DNA from: Asaia sp003994335
Lineage (GTDB): Bacteria > Pseudomonadota > Alphaproteobacteria > Acetobacterales > Acetobacteraceae
Assembly: GCF_037151175.1 (NCBI RefSeq)
Contig: NZ_JBBCOR010000004.1
Coordinates: 186,001-250,000 of the forward strand
DNA length: 64,000 bases
Direction: 5' to 3'
This document shows, in pieces, positions 27,389 to 36,341 of this stretch; position 1 is the stretch's first letter; each line of letters begins with the position of its first letter. The translations under genes and the position numbers were made by a program. The notes beneath the pieces were generated by a model. It had not been told where the DNA came from. It made no database searches and saw nothing but the letters and a program-made list of their open reading frames with translations.

Positions 27389-28347
27389 TGCCCATCGTGT
27401 GGCCAATTCTTGTGATCGTCGTGACCGTCTTCGGCGTTCTCGGCGTCGCAGCGGTCTCGACCATGCTGGAGCGTCGCCTGCTTGGCGTGTTCCAGGATCG
27501 CCCCGGCCCGAACCGCGTCGGCCCGTTCGGCCTGTTCCAGGTCATCGCCGATGCCATGAAGATGCTGTTCAAGCAGGACTGGATTCCGCCTTTTGCGGAC
27601 AAGCCGGTCTTCCTTGTCGCGCCGATCATCGGCTTCCTCGCCGTTCTGCTCTGCTTTGGCGTCGTGCCCATCACGCCCATCTGGGGTGTAGCGGGTGAGC
27701 TGAATGTCGGCCTGCTCTTCATCTTCGGCATGCTGGGGCTTGGCGTGTATTCGGTGGTTCTCGCCGGATGGTCGTCCAATAACAAATACGCCCTGCTCGG
27801 TGGCATGCGTGCCGCCGCGCAGATGATCTCCTATGAAGTGTTCATGGGCCTGTCCGTCATGGGCGTGGTCATGGCGGCAGGTTCTTTCAGCATCCGTGAT
27901 ATCGTCGAAGCGCAGACCCATTGCTGGTTTATCATCCCGCAATGCCTCGGTGCCGTGATCTTCCTGCTGGCCGGTATTGCCGAGACGCATCGTCTGCCTT
28001 TCGATTTCCCTGAAGGTGAAAACGAGATCGGCGCAGGCTTCCATACCGAGTATTCGGGGATGAAATTCGGCATGTTCTACCTTGCCGAATATGCCGGTGT
28101 CGCGCTCAGCTCGGCCCTGATCACCACGCTTTACCTCGGTGGTTGGCATGGTCCGTTCCTGCCGCCCTTCCTGTGGTTCGCGATCAAGGTCTTCCTGCTG
28201 ATCTGCTTCTACATCCTGCTTCGTGCAGCGCTGCCGCGTCCCCGTTACGACCAGTTGATGTCGTTCGGCTGGAAGGTTCTGCTGCCGCTGTCTCTTCTTA
28301 ACATTCTGGTCACCGGCGCGGTCATTCTGCTGCGCGCGGGCGTCTGA
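27385..28347 (+). CDS. nuoH: NADH-quinone oxidoreductase subunit H
   Basis: A 320-residue membrane subunit with eight helices that forms the quinone channel wall and the junction to the peripheral arm. Signature runs are ERRLLGVFQDRPGPNRVGPFGLFQ near residue 30 and the acidic loop ETHRLPFDFPEGENEIGAGFHTEYSGMKF near residue 205, where the conserved glutamates couple quinone reduction to proton movement. It overlaps the nuoG stop by four bases. Confidence 0.97.
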   Translation: MMPIVWPILVIVVTVFGVLGVAAVSTMLERRLLGVFQDRPGPNRVGPFGLFQVIADAMKMLFKQDWIPPFADKPVFLVAPIIGFLAVLLCFGVVPITPIWGVAGELNVGLLFIFGMLGLGVYSVVLAGWSSNNKYALLGGMRAAAQMISYEVFMGLSVMGVVMAAGSFSIRDIVEAQTHCWFIIPQCLGAVIFLLAGIAETHRLPFDFPEGENEIGAGFHTEYSGMKFGMFYLAEYAGVALSSALITTLYLGGWHGPFLPPFLWFAIKVFLLICFYILLRAALPRPRYDQLMSFGWKVLLPLSLLNILVTGAVILLRAGV

Positions 28348-28360
28348 GAGGGGGCGCGCC

Positions 28361-28873
28361 ATGCTCGGTATTCTCCGCACTATATGGATGACGTTCCTGC
28401 ACATGTTTCATCGCAATGAAACGGTGCAGTATCCGGACGTCAAACCCTACCTGTCCCCCCGCTATCGCGGCCGTATCGTCCTCACCCGCGACCCCAGCGG
28501 CGAAGAACGCTGCGTGGCCTGCAATCTTTGCGCCGCAGCCTGTCCGGTGGATTGCATCAGCTTGCAGAAGGGCGAGAAGGAAGGACGCTGGTATCCGGAA
28601 TTCTTCCAGATCAATTTCTCACGCTGCATTTTCTGCGGTTTCTGTGAGGAAGCCTGCCCGACCTACGCCATTCAGCTCACGCCCGATTTCGAGATGAGCG
28701 AATATGTGCGCCAGAACCTGGTTTACGAGAAGGAAGACCTCCTGATCAGCGGACCCGGCAAGGTACATGATTACAGCTTCTATAATGTGTCGGGTCTCAA
28801 GATCCCGGGCAAGAACAAAGGTGAAGCCGAAAATGAAGCCAAGCCCATCGACATTCATGCGCTGATGCCCTGA
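28361..28873 (+). CDS. nuoI: NADH-quinone oxidoreductase subunit I
   Basis: A 170-residue ferredoxin-like subunit with two [4Fe-4S] clusters, N6a and N6b. The ligand sets are Cys51/54/57/61 (CVACNLCAAAC) and Cys89/92/95/99 (CIFCGFCEEAC), with the proline after each fourth cysteine. It bridges NuoG and NuoB in the electron path. A 13-base gap follows nuoH and three bases separate it from nuoJ. Confidence 0.97.
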   Translation: MLGILRTIWMTFLHMFHRNETVQYPDVKPYLSPRYRGRIVLTRDPSGEERCVACNLCAAACPVDCISLQKGEKEGRWYPEFFQINFSRCIFCGFCEEACPTYAIQLTPDFEMSEYVRQNLVYEKEDLLISGPGKVHDYSFYNVSGLKIPGKNKGEAENEAKPIDIHALMP

Positions 28874-28875
28874 TC

Positions 28876-29379
28876 ATGAATATCATGCTTGAACTCTATG
28901 GGCTGATCGCCATCGGCGCGACCGCGTTGGCGATCACCCGCACCATTCCCGTGCACGGCCTGCTTTATCTTGTCGTGTCGCTTCTGGCCCTGGCCTGCAT
29001 GTTTGAAGAGCTGGGCGCGCCTTTTGCCGCCATGCTCGAGATCATCGTTTATGCCGGCGCGATCATGGTCCTGTTCGTGTTCGTGGTCATGATGATCAAT
29101 CTTGGCCAGCCCGACCAGCTTCGTGAAAAAGGCTGGTTCGCCGGGGGCGCCTGGGTCGGACCGGGTGTGATTTCGATCCTGTTGATGGGTCTTCTGGTTT
29201 ATGGCGTGAGCCACAACACCATGGCAGTGGGTACCGTGGGCGCGCCGATCGGCCCCAAGGCTGTCGGCCTGACGCTTTACGGCCCCTATATCCTGACCGT
29301 CGAGCTCTCCTCGTTCCTGCTTCTGGCGGGGCTCGTGAGCGCCTATCACATCGGCCGCCGGATCGGAGGGAAATCCTGA
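28876..29379 (+). CDS. nuoJ: NADH-quinone oxidoreductase subunit J
   Basis: A 167-residue membrane subunit with five predicted helices. The conserved third helix LEIIVYAGAIMVLFVFVVMM, with the pi-bulge tyrosine and glycine, lies near residues 54-73. It packs between NuoH and NuoK at the start of the proton-pumping arm. It is spaced two bases from nuoI and one base from nuoK. Confidence 0.96.
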   Translation: MNIMLELYGLIAIGATALAITRTIPVHGLLYLVVSLLALACMFEELGAPFAAMLEIIVYAGAIMVLFVFVVMMINLGQPDQLREKGWFAGGAWVGPGVISILLMGLLVYGVSHNTMAVGTVGAPIGPKAVGLTLYGPYILTVELSSFLLLAGLVSAYHIGRRIGGKS

Positions 29380-29380
29380 T

Positions 29381-29692
29381 ATGACTGCTGCCGATCCCAA
29401 TGGCGCGCTCATCGTCGCCGTCATTCTCTTTTCACTCGGAGCGTTGGGCGTCCTCGTGCGCCGCAACCTGCTCTTCATGCTGATGTCGACCGAGATCATG
29501 CTCAATGCCGCCTGCCTCGCATTCATTGCGGCGGGTAATCGCTGGCATATGGCAGATGGTCAGGTCATGTTCATCATGGTGGTTGCCTTTGCCGCTGCGG
29601 AATCCGCGGTAGGCCTGGCCATCATCCTGCGCATGCATGCAGCCGGACGCTCCACGCTTGATGCCGATACCGGCAATCGTCTGGGGGGTTAG
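29381..29692 (+). CDS. nuoK: NADH-quinone oxidoreductase subunit K
   Basis: A 103-residue, three-helix subunit of the membrane arm. It carries the two membrane glutamates of the proton path, Glu38 (MSTEIMLNA) and Glu74 (AAAESAVGLAI), equivalent to Glu36 and Glu72 in E. coli. The family MrpC-like fold and length match well. nuoL begins four bases after the stop. Confidence 0.97.
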   Translation: MTAADPNGALIVAVILFSLGALGVLVRRNLLFMLMSTEIMLNAACLAFIAAGNRWHMADGQVMFIMVVAFAAAESAVGLAIILRMHAAGRSTLDADTGNRLGG

Positions 29693-29696
29693 TCAC

Positions 29697-31535
29697 GTGG
29701 CTATGCTGCTTCCGCTCGTCATTTTCTGCCCCCTGGCGGTCTCCATCATCCTGATGCTGACCGGGGGCAAGCTCCCGGCACGGGCGACGACACTTCTCGT
29801 CGGCGCCGGTATGGGGCTTTGCGCGCTCTTCGCCGTGATTTCGGCCTATAGCTTCCTCTCCGGTCCGGATTCCCTCGGTTCGCTGCACGTCGTGCTGTGG
29901 AACTGGATGAATGTCGGTTCCTTCAACGCCCAGATCGCGCTGACGCTCGACCGGCTCTCGCTGGTCATGATGCTTGTCGTCTCCTGCGTCGGCTTTCTCA
30001 TTCTCGTCTATGCCTGCGCCTATATGTATGACGACGAGGATATCGCGCGCTTCTTCACCTATATGACGCTCTTCGTGGCCTCCATGCTGCTGCTGGTCCT
30101 GGCTTCGGACCTTCTGGGCGTCTTCATCGGGTGGGAAGGCGTGGGGCTGTGCTCCTATCTGCTCATCGGCTTCTGGTATGGCGAGCAGGCTAATGCCATC
30201 GCGGCGCGCAAGGCCTTTGTGGTCACGCGTGTAGGTGATGCCCTGTTCCTGCTTGGCATGCTGCTGATGGCAACCGCCGTTGGCTCGCTCGACATCCCGA
30301 CCCTGCTCGCGCTCGGCCCGCATGCCGCGCCGCGCACGCTCACGCTTGGCATGTTCCTGCTGCTGGGTGGCGCCATGGCCAAATCGGCCCAGGTGCCGCT
30401 TCAGACCTGGCTGCCTGACGCCATGGCTGGCCCGACACCGGTTTCGGCGCTCATTCACGCTGCCACCATGGTGACGGCGGGCGTGTACCTTCTGGCGCGT
30501 CTGCATGGTCTGTTTGTGCTCACGCCGCTGGCGATGTTTGCCTGCGCCATCGTGGGTTTCGTGACCATTCTGCTCGCTGCGGGTAGTGCTCTGGTACAGA
30601 CGGACATCAAGCGTATCCTCGCCTATTCCACCATGAGTCAGCTCGGTTACATGTATCTGGCGCTCGGTTGCGGTGCCTGGCATGCAGCCATGTTCCATCT
30701 CGTCACCCACGCATTCTTCAAGGCACTCCTCTTCATGGCGGCAGGATCGATCATTCTGCGCGTCCATCACGAGCAGGACATCTTCAAGTTGGGTGGGCTG
30801 CGCAAGGACATGCCCTGGGTGTTTGCCGCGTTCCTTGCCGGTTCGGCTGCTCTGGCTGGTCTGCCGCTGATCACGGCCGGTTATTTCTCGAAAGAACTCA
30901 TCCTTGGCAGCGCGTATGATCTGAGCCCGATCTTTTGGGCCGGTGCGCTTTTCGGTGCCTTCCTGACCTCGATCTATATCTTCCGCTGCGTGTTCATCGT
31001 GTTCTGGGGCGGTCATCGTACCCATGCTCACGGCAAGTCAGGTCTGGCGATGGCCCTGCCCATGGCGATCCTGTCGGTTCTGGCCATCGGTGGCGGCTGG
31101 ATGGAAATGCCGGACGCCATCGCCAACGTGCATATCTTCTCCAACCTTCTCTCCCCTGTGCTCGGGGCCCTGCCCGAAGAGCACAATACCAGCCTGCTCA
31201 TTCTCGGCTCTCTCGTGCCGATTGCCGGCGTGACCATTGCCTGGACGCTGTGGCGTCCCAAGGGCGAGGCACCGGTTGCAGCCCAAAGCCCCGCCATTTC
31301 GACGCTCCGCGCCGATTGGGGCTTCGACACGCTGTATGACTGGGTTTTCGTGCGGCCGTTCATGGTGCTTGCCCACCTGAACCGTCGCGATTTCATCGAT
31401 CGTTTCTATGATCTGGTTGCAGCCCTGACCCAGGGCAGCGGATACGCTGTTGCGAAGCTGCAAAGCGGCCAGGTGCGTCGCTATGCCGGCTGGATCGCAG
31501 CAGGAACGGTTGCAGCTCTTTGTCTGGCGGTATGA
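29697..31535 (+). CDS. nuoL: NADH-quinone oxidoreductase subunit L
   Basis: A 612-residue antiporter-like proton channel with about 16 helices, including the long lateral helix at the C-terminus. Recognisable runs are FIGWEGVGLCSYLLIGFWY with the channel Glu, KSAQVPLQTWLPDAMAGPTPVSALIHAATMV with the channel Lys, and FFKALLFMAAGSI. The GTG at 29697 is chosen because a G-rich ribosome binding site lies eight bases ahead; the ATG at 29703 is the alternative. Its stop overlaps nuoM (ATGA). Confidence 0.96.
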   Translation: MAMLLPLVIFCPLAVSIILMLTGGKLPARATTLLVGAGMGLCALFAVISAYSFLSGPDSLGSLHVVLWNWMNVGSFNAQIALTLDRLSLVMMLVVSCVGFLILVYACAYMYDDEDIARFFTYMTLFVASMLLLVLASDLLGVFIGWEGVGLCSYLLIGFWYGEQANAIAARKAFVVTRVGDALFLLGMLLMATAVGSLDIPTLLALGPHAAPRTLTLGMFLLLGGAMAKSAQVPLQTWLPDAMAGPTPVSALIHAATMVTAGVYLLARLHGLFVLTPLAMFACAIVGFVTILLAAGSALVQTDIKRILAYSTMSQLGYMYLALGCGAWHAAMFHLVTHAFFKALLFMAAGSIILRVHHEQDIFKLGGLRKDMPWVFAAFLAGSAALAGLPLITAGYFSKELILGSAYDLSPIFWAGALFGAFLTSIYIFRCVFIVFWGGHRTHAHGKSGLAMALPMAILSVLAIGGGWMEMPDAIANVHIFSNLLSPVLGALPEEHNTSLLILGSLVPIAGVTIAWTLWRPKGEAPVAAQSPAISTLRADWGFDTLYDWVFVRPFMVLAHLNRRDFIDRFYDLVAALTQGSGYAVAKLQSGQVRRYAGWIAAGTVAALCLAV

Positions 31536-33034
31536 TGATGTTGGCACTTCCCGCTCTCGTTCTTATCCCGTTTATCGGGGGCCTCGCCGCCTGGCTCGTC
31601 GGGCTGCGTGGCGCTTCACGGGCTGCCTGGGCCTCGTCGCTCATCACCCTCGTTCTCATGGTGGTCCTGCTCGCGCAGGTCACCATCAGCAGCCTTGCCG
31701 CCGGGGCAGGCACGGGGGGATGGTTCGGCCATTTCTCCATGGCCTGGGTCCCGATGCTGGGTATCAATGTCCGTTTTGACATCGACGGCCTGAGCCTGGT
31801 CATGCTGTGGCTCAACGCGCTCATCTCCCTGCCTTGCGCTCTTCTGAGCGCGCGCAACGTGGCTGATCGCGCCGGATTGTTTCACTGCCTGCTTCTTGCA
31901 ACGGTGGCCGGGATCAATGGCGTCTTTATGGCGACCGATCTGTTCCTGTTCTTCTTCTTCTGGGAACTGATGCTTCTGCCGCTCTTCGGGATCATCCTGA
32001 TCTGGGGCGATGCGGGCCGCCAGCGCGCCGCGCTGAAGTTCTTCCTGTTCACGCAAGGTAGCGGTCTCCTGATGCTGTTGGCCATTCTCGGCCTCGTCAT
32101 CGTCAATGCGCAGCGCACCGGGGTGATCACCTTCGATTACTTCGCCCTGTCGCAGACGGCTCTGATCGCTCCGATCGCGCCCGTGCTGATGCTCGGCTTC
32201 TTCATCGCCTTTGCGGTCAAGCTGCCGATGGTACCCTTCCATGCCTGGCTGCCTGACACCTATGCCGCATCGCCCGCCGCTGCGAGCATTCTCCTTTCAG
32301 GTGTGCTGGCCAAGACGGGTGGTTACGGTCTGATCCGCTTCGTGGTCATGCTCTTCCCTGGTGCGTCGGCGCATCTGGCACCCATCGCCATGACGCTTGG
32401 CGTGGTGGGTATTCTGTACTGTGCGTGGCTTGCAGTGGCGCAGGACGATATCAAACGCCTGATTGCCTATTCCTCCATCAGCCATCTCGGCTTTATCCTG
32501 CTGGGTGTGTTCTCGGGCACGCGCATCGGCATGGAGGGCGCGATCGCCCAGATGGTGGCCCATGGTCTGAGCACCGGCGCCCTCTTCGTGATCGCCGGGC
32601 TTCTGGAAGAGCGTCTCGGTACGCGTGACATGTCCAAGATGGGCGGGCTGTGGCCTGCCATGCCGCAATTCTCGGCGCTCGCCATGTTCTTTGCCGCTGC
32701 TTCGCTTGGCCTTCCCGGTCTGGGCAACTTTGTCGGTGAGTTCCTGGTGTTGATGGGAACGTGGCAGGTCAGCCATACCATGACGTTCTTTGCAGCGGCT
32801 GGTCTGGTTCTTTCCTCGGTCTATTCGCTCACCATGATGCTGCGTGTCTTCTACGGTCCGAAAAAGACCGATGCGGTGGCACCGCTTGGTGCGCCTTCGG
32901 TTCCGCATCTGGCCGTTCTCGGTGTGGCAGCCCTTCTTCTCCTTGCGCTTGGCGTCTATCCGCAGCCGGTTCTGAACCTCTCGGCACCGGCCAGCCCCCA
33001 TGTCGTGAGCATCGCTCAGGAGCAGGCCCAGTAA
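31532..33034 (+). CDS. nuoM: NADH-quinone oxidoreductase subunit M
   Basis: A 500-residue antiporter-like subunit with 14 helices. The channel glutamate is Glu145 (FFFFWELMLLPLFG) and the helix-7 lysine lies in AVKLPMVPFHAWLPDTYAASP. A later IKRLIAYSSISHLGF run holds the second conserved lysine/histidine region. Three ATG codons in a row at 31532-31540 allow slight variation in the start. It ends on the first base of nuoN (TAATG). Confidence 0.96.
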   Translation: MMMLALPALVLIPFIGGLAAWLVGLRGASRAAWASSLITLVLMVVLLAQVTISSLAAGAGTGGWFGHFSMAWVPMLGINVRFDIDGLSLVMLWLNALISLPCALLSARNVADRAGLFHCLLLATVAGINGVFMATDLFLFFFFWELMLLPLFGIILIWGDAGRQRAALKFFLFTQGSGLLMLLAILGLVIVNAQRTGVITFDYFALSQTALIAPIAPVLMLGFFIAFAVKLPMVPFHAWLPDTYAASPAAASILLSGVLAKTGGYGLIRFVVMLFPGASAHLAPIAMTLGVVGILYCAWLAVAQDDIKRLIAYSSISHLGFILLGVFSGTRIGMEGAIAQMVAHGLSTGALFVIAGLLEERLGTRDMSKMGGLWPAMPQFSALAMFFAAASLGLPGLGNFVGEFLVLMGTWQVSHTMTFFAAAGLVLSSVYSLTMMLRVFYGPKKTDAVAPLGAPSVPHLAVLGVAALLLLALGVYPQPVLNLSAPASPHVVSIAQEQAQ

Positions 33035-34485
33035 TGTCTTTCTCGTTCCTCCCCAATGCGGTGCTGGTGTTGTGCCTTGGTAGCCTGGTGCAACTCGCAG
33101 CCATCTCCTGGCGGCGTCATGTGGCACGCGACGCCATTCTGTGCGTGATCGTGCTGTTGGCGGCTCTCGCCTCCATCATGATGCCGACCTTCCTGATCAT
33201 GACCGGCACCACCCCGCTTTTTGCGCCGGACACCTGGGCGTCCTTCTCAGGCGCACTGATTATCCTGTCGGTTCTGGCCATCGTTCTCATGTCGCGCCAC
33301 GGCGCGATCAGCGCCGATCCGAGCGTGAACAGCGAATATTTCCTGCTGCTCACACTGGGCACGCTGGGTGCGGTAGCCATGACAGGCGCCGTCCATTTCG
33401 TGTCGTTCTTCCTCGGTCTGGAAACGCTCAGCCTGTCGCTTCTGGGTCTGATTGCCTTCCGCAACCAGCGCCTTGATGCGGGCGAAGCAGCGATGAAATA
33501 TCTGCTGCTTTCCGGCGTGGCCTCGGCCGCCATGGTGTTCGGCTTTGCGCTGATTTATGCCGAGACGGGCGCGCTGCGTTTCGCCGCTCCGGATCTGAGC
33601 CATGCCCCGGAGCCGATCATCGGCGTCATGGGGGTCATCCTGATCCTGACTGGCATGTTCTTCAAGCTCTCTGCCGTGCCGTTCCATCTCTGGCTGGCGG
33701 ACGTTCTTGAAGGCACATCCGTGCCGGTGGCGGCACTCGTGGCTGTCACTTCCAAGATTGCCCTCTTCGCTGCCATGCTGCGCTATTTCTCGTCGGTCAA
33801 TCTCTATGTGCCCAGCGCTCAGGTGAACGAAATCCTGATCGTTGCGGTGCTGAGCATGTTGGGTGGTAACCTGATGGCGGTGGTGCAGACCGATCTGCGC
33901 CGCTTGTTGGCGGGATCGTCCATCGCCCATGTTGGGTATCTGCTGGTGGCGTTCCTCTCACCCGGACCGTTCGGTGTGGCTTCGGCAGCATTTTATCTTG
34001 CTGCCTATGCCATCTCGACGCTCGGCGTATTCGCCATCATGAACGGCGTGCTGCCGCAGGGCACAGACATCCGCGAGTGGCACGGCCTCTTCCGTCGCAA
34101 GCCTGCTGCGGCTCTGGCCATGTCGGTGATGCTGATCTCGCTTGCCGGTATCCCGCCTGCCGTCGGCTTCTTCGCGAAGTTCTATGTCGCGGCGGCCGGT
34201 GTATCGGCTCATCAGACGCTCCTGCTTCTGGTGCTCATCCTGAGCAGCACCATCGGCCTGTTCTATTATCTGCGCCTGATCCTGATCATGGTGACCCCTG
34301 CGCCTGCCGACCGCGAGACGCGCGCCGAACTGACGGCGCCTACGCCGGTCAACGCTGCGCTGATCACGGTTCTCGCCTGCGCCACCATTCTGCTGGGCAT
34401 CTGCCCGAGCACCCTGGTGCAGCGCAGCCAGGGCCTTGTCGTGGCTCCGACCTTGCCGGTAGCGGCTCCGGCCCAGCTTCCCTGA
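33034..34485 (+). CDS. nuoN: NADH-quinone oxidoreductase subunit N
   Basis: A 483-residue antiporter-like subunit with 14 helices, the last gene of the operon. FFLGLETLSLSLLGL carries the channel glutamate, and FKLSAVPFHLWLADVLEGTSVPVAA the channel lysine. The frame is open upstream into nuoM, but the start at 33034 overlaps the nuoM stop and gives the normal length. A strong terminator follows 25 bases later, ending the nuo transcript. Confidence 0.96.
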   Translation: MSFSFLPNAVLVLCLGSLVQLAAISWRRHVARDAILCVIVLLAALASIMMPTFLIMTGTTPLFAPDTWASFSGALIILSVLAIVLMSRHGAISADPSVNSEYFLLLTLGTLGAVAMTGAVHFVSFFLGLETLSLSLLGLIAFRNQRLDAGEAAMKYLLLSGVASAAMVFGFALIYAETGALRFAAPDLSHAPEPIIGVMGVILILTGMFFKLSAVPFHLWLADVLEGTSVPVAALVAVTSKIALFAAMLRYFSSVNLYVPSAQVNEILIVAVLSMLGGNLMAVVQTDLRRLLAGSSIAHVGYLLVAFLSPGPFGVASAAFYLAAYAISTLGVFAIMNGVLPQGTDIREWHGLFRRKPAAALAMSVMLISLAGIPPAVGFFAKFYVAAAGVSAHQTLLLLVLILSSTIGLFYYLRLILIMVTPAPADRETRAELTAPTPVNAALITVLACATILLGICPSTLVQRSQGLVVAPTLPVAAPAQLP

Positions 34486-34510
34486 GCCAATTCGGGTTCA
34501 TGGGTCTCAG

Positions 34511-34544
34511 AAAGCTGCATGTCGCAAGGCATGCAGCTTTTTTT
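34511..34544 (+). terminator. Intrinsic terminator of the nuo operon
   Basis: AAAGCTGCATG pairs perfectly with CATGCAGCTTT over an 8-base loop, followed by a T-run (seven T in all). Because the stem starts with AAA it can also stop minus-strand transcripts. It sits 25 bases after nuoN and separates the nuo genes from the cob genes. Confidence 0.92.
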
Positions 34545-34581
34545 GTGAGCGCGAACGGGCTTTGAGCGCTATCAGGCAGTG

Positions 34582-35709
34582 ATGAGCCCCGACGTGATGA
34601 GAAGAGGCTGGTGCCCGAGCCTTCATGCCCCCATGCAGACGCATGATGGGTGGCTTGTGCGCGTCACCCCCGATCTTGAGGGGCTCGGTCCGGAACAACT
34701 CGCTTTTCTGGCCAAGTATGCAGCGCGTTTCGGCAACGGACGCATGACGCTCACGTCGCGCGGTAACCTGCAACTGCGCGGCCTCGATGAGGTGAGTGCG
34801 CGGGATTTCCCCCAGCTCGCTGCTGCACGGGGCCTTGGCCTGGCGGATCCAGAGGCGGAATCCCGAAGGCGTATTCTCTTCGTGTCCCCCCTCGCTGGGA
34901 AAGATTCCAGTTGCGCGCCCGAGACGCTCCCCCTGGCGCGTGCGCTCGAGGCGGCGCTGATATCGTTTCCCCCTCTGTGGCGTCCGCCCGAAAAGTTCTC
35001 CCTTGCTGTCGATGGGGGCGGCCATGTTCCGGTAGGCGCGCTGCGGGCAGATATCGCTCTGCGCCATGATCGCGGGACGTGGAGGTTGTGCCATGGCCCG
35101 TCTTCCGACCTCCTTCAGCCGCATGAACTTATCGGCGCGACTGTGGCGCTTCTGAAGCGTCTGACAGCGCGCATAGGGATGCCGCGTGCCCTCCATTTGG
35201 CGCCGCCATTCATGGCGGAGGTGCCGCCTCTGATGGGGCAGTTTCTGCCCGGTTGCCATGGCGTGAAAGCGGTATTGGGCGAGGTGAGTGCCGCAAGCTG
35301 TGCTGGCATGGCGCGCGCCGGAATCAGTGCGCGCCTCACACCCTGGCGTGGGCTCATACTGGATCAACCGTTCGAGGCCCCGGACCTCATGCATGACCCT
35401 GCCGATCCGCGTCGTCTGGCGGAGGCCTGCGCCGGGCAGGGAGGCTGTGCGCGGGGCCAGGCACTGACGCAGCGCGATGCCCTGTCTCTCGTTCCCGACC
35501 TCGGGGGAAGAACCCTCCATGTTTCGGGCTGTGCCAAGGGCTGCGCCGTACGCGATACGCGTGATGTGACGCTCGTGGCGCAGAAGGACGGGTATGATCT
35601 CATATGGTACGGCACGACCGCAGACAGACCGGTAGAGTCTGGTCTTGGCGTCGAGGACGTGCGAAGGCGTCTGCGTCAGAGCCGACACGAAGGAAGGACA
35701 CCGCCATGA
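34582..35709 (+). CDS. cobG: Precorrin-3B synthase (oxygen-dependent)
   Basis: A 375-residue relative of sulfite/nitrite reductases that uses O2 to make precorrin-3B from precorrin-3A in the aerobic cobalamin route. It begins with the CobG-type RRGWCPSLHAPMQTHDGW run and has two ferredoxin-like half-domains. The four cluster cysteines are in CAGQGGC and GCAKGC near the C-terminus. The ATG at 34582 is preferred to the GTG three bases earlier. Only 37 bases separate it from the nuo terminator, so its promoter is compressed there, and no B12 box is visible. It overlaps cobH by four bases. Confidence 0.9.
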   Translation: MSPDVMRRGWCPSLHAPMQTHDGWLVRVTPDLEGLGPEQLAFLAKYAARFGNGRMTLTSRGNLQLRGLDEVSARDFPQLAAARGLGLADPEAESRRRILFVSPLAGKDSSCAPETLPLARALEAALISFPPLWRPPEKFSLAVDGGGHVPVGALRADIALRHDRGTWRLCHGPSSDLLQPHELIGATVALLKRLTARIGMPRALHLAPPFMAEVPPLMGQFLPGCHGVKAVLGEVSAASCAGMARAGISARLTPWRGLILDQPFEAPDLMHDPADPRRLAEACAGQGGCARGQALTQRDALSLVPDLGGRTLHVSGCAKGCAVRDTRDVTLVAQKDGYDLIWYGTTADRPVESGLGVEDVRRRLRQSRHEGRTPP

Positions 35710-36341
35710 CCGAGGCGCATTACGAGTATAGTCGCGATGGCGCGGCAATTTATGCGCAGTCCTTCGCCACGATCAGGGCCGAGGCCGATCTTTCGGGGTT
35801 CTCCGCCGAGGAAGCGCGTGTGGCAGTGCGGGTGATCCATGCCTGCGGTATGGTGGAAGTAACGCGCCATTTGGCTTTTGCCCCCGGATTTGTTTCCGCA
35901 GCCCGAACGGCGCTCCTGAATGGCAAGCCGATCCTCTGCGACTCCGAGATGGTTGCCCATGGTGTGACACGCGCACGCCTGCCTGCGGACAACCAGGTCA
36001 TCTGCACCTTGCGTGACAGGCGCACACCCGAGGTGGCGCAGTTCATCGGCAATACGCGCTCGGCTGCGGCAGTCGATCTCTGGGGCGCCGATCTCGATGG
36101 TGCGCTTGTGGCGATCGGCAACGCTCCGACGGCGCTGTTTCGCCTGCTTGAATTGATGGCGCGCGGCGGTGTGCGCCCCGCTGCGATCATCGGCATGCCG
36201 GTCGGCTTCGTGGGTGCCGCTGAGTCGAAGGAGGCGCTGGCGGCGCTCGATACCATCCCGTGGGCGATCGTGCGCGGCAGGCTGGGCGGCAGTGCCATGG
36301 CGGCTGCCTGTGTGAATGCGTTGGCCAGCGAGAAAGAATGA
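35706..36341 (+). CDS. cobH: Precorrin-8X methylmutase
   Basis: A 211-residue CobH, which moves the C-11 methyl to C-12 to form hydrogenobyrinate. His45 in VIHACGM corresponds to the catalytic histidine, and the family segments NGKPILCDSEMVAHGV, GNAPTALFRLLEL and IGMPVGFVGAAESK are all present. The start at 35706 overlaps the cobG stop (ATGA); the longer frame upstream is a shadow. Its stop overlaps the cobI start, so cobG-H-I-J are translated as a coupled set. Confidence 0.96.
   Translation: MTEAHYEYSRDGAAIYAQSFATIRAEADLSGFSAEEARVAVRVIHACGMVEVTRHLAFAPGFVSAARTALLNGKPILCDSEMVAHGVTRARLPADNQVICTLRDRRTPEVAQFIGNTRSAAAVDLWGADLDGALVAIGNAPTALFRLLELMARGGVRPAAIIGMPVGFVGAAESKEALAALDTIPWAIVRGRLGGSAMAAACVNALASEKE

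Noticed and set aside
25256..27406. A 716-codon open frame antisense to nuoG
   Set aside because: Same kind of high-G+C shadow. nuoG has all cluster motifs on the other strand.
29622..31031. A 469-codon antisense frame over nuoL
   Set aside because: Shadow of a long membrane gene; composition is nonsensical (Glu, His and Arg-rich).
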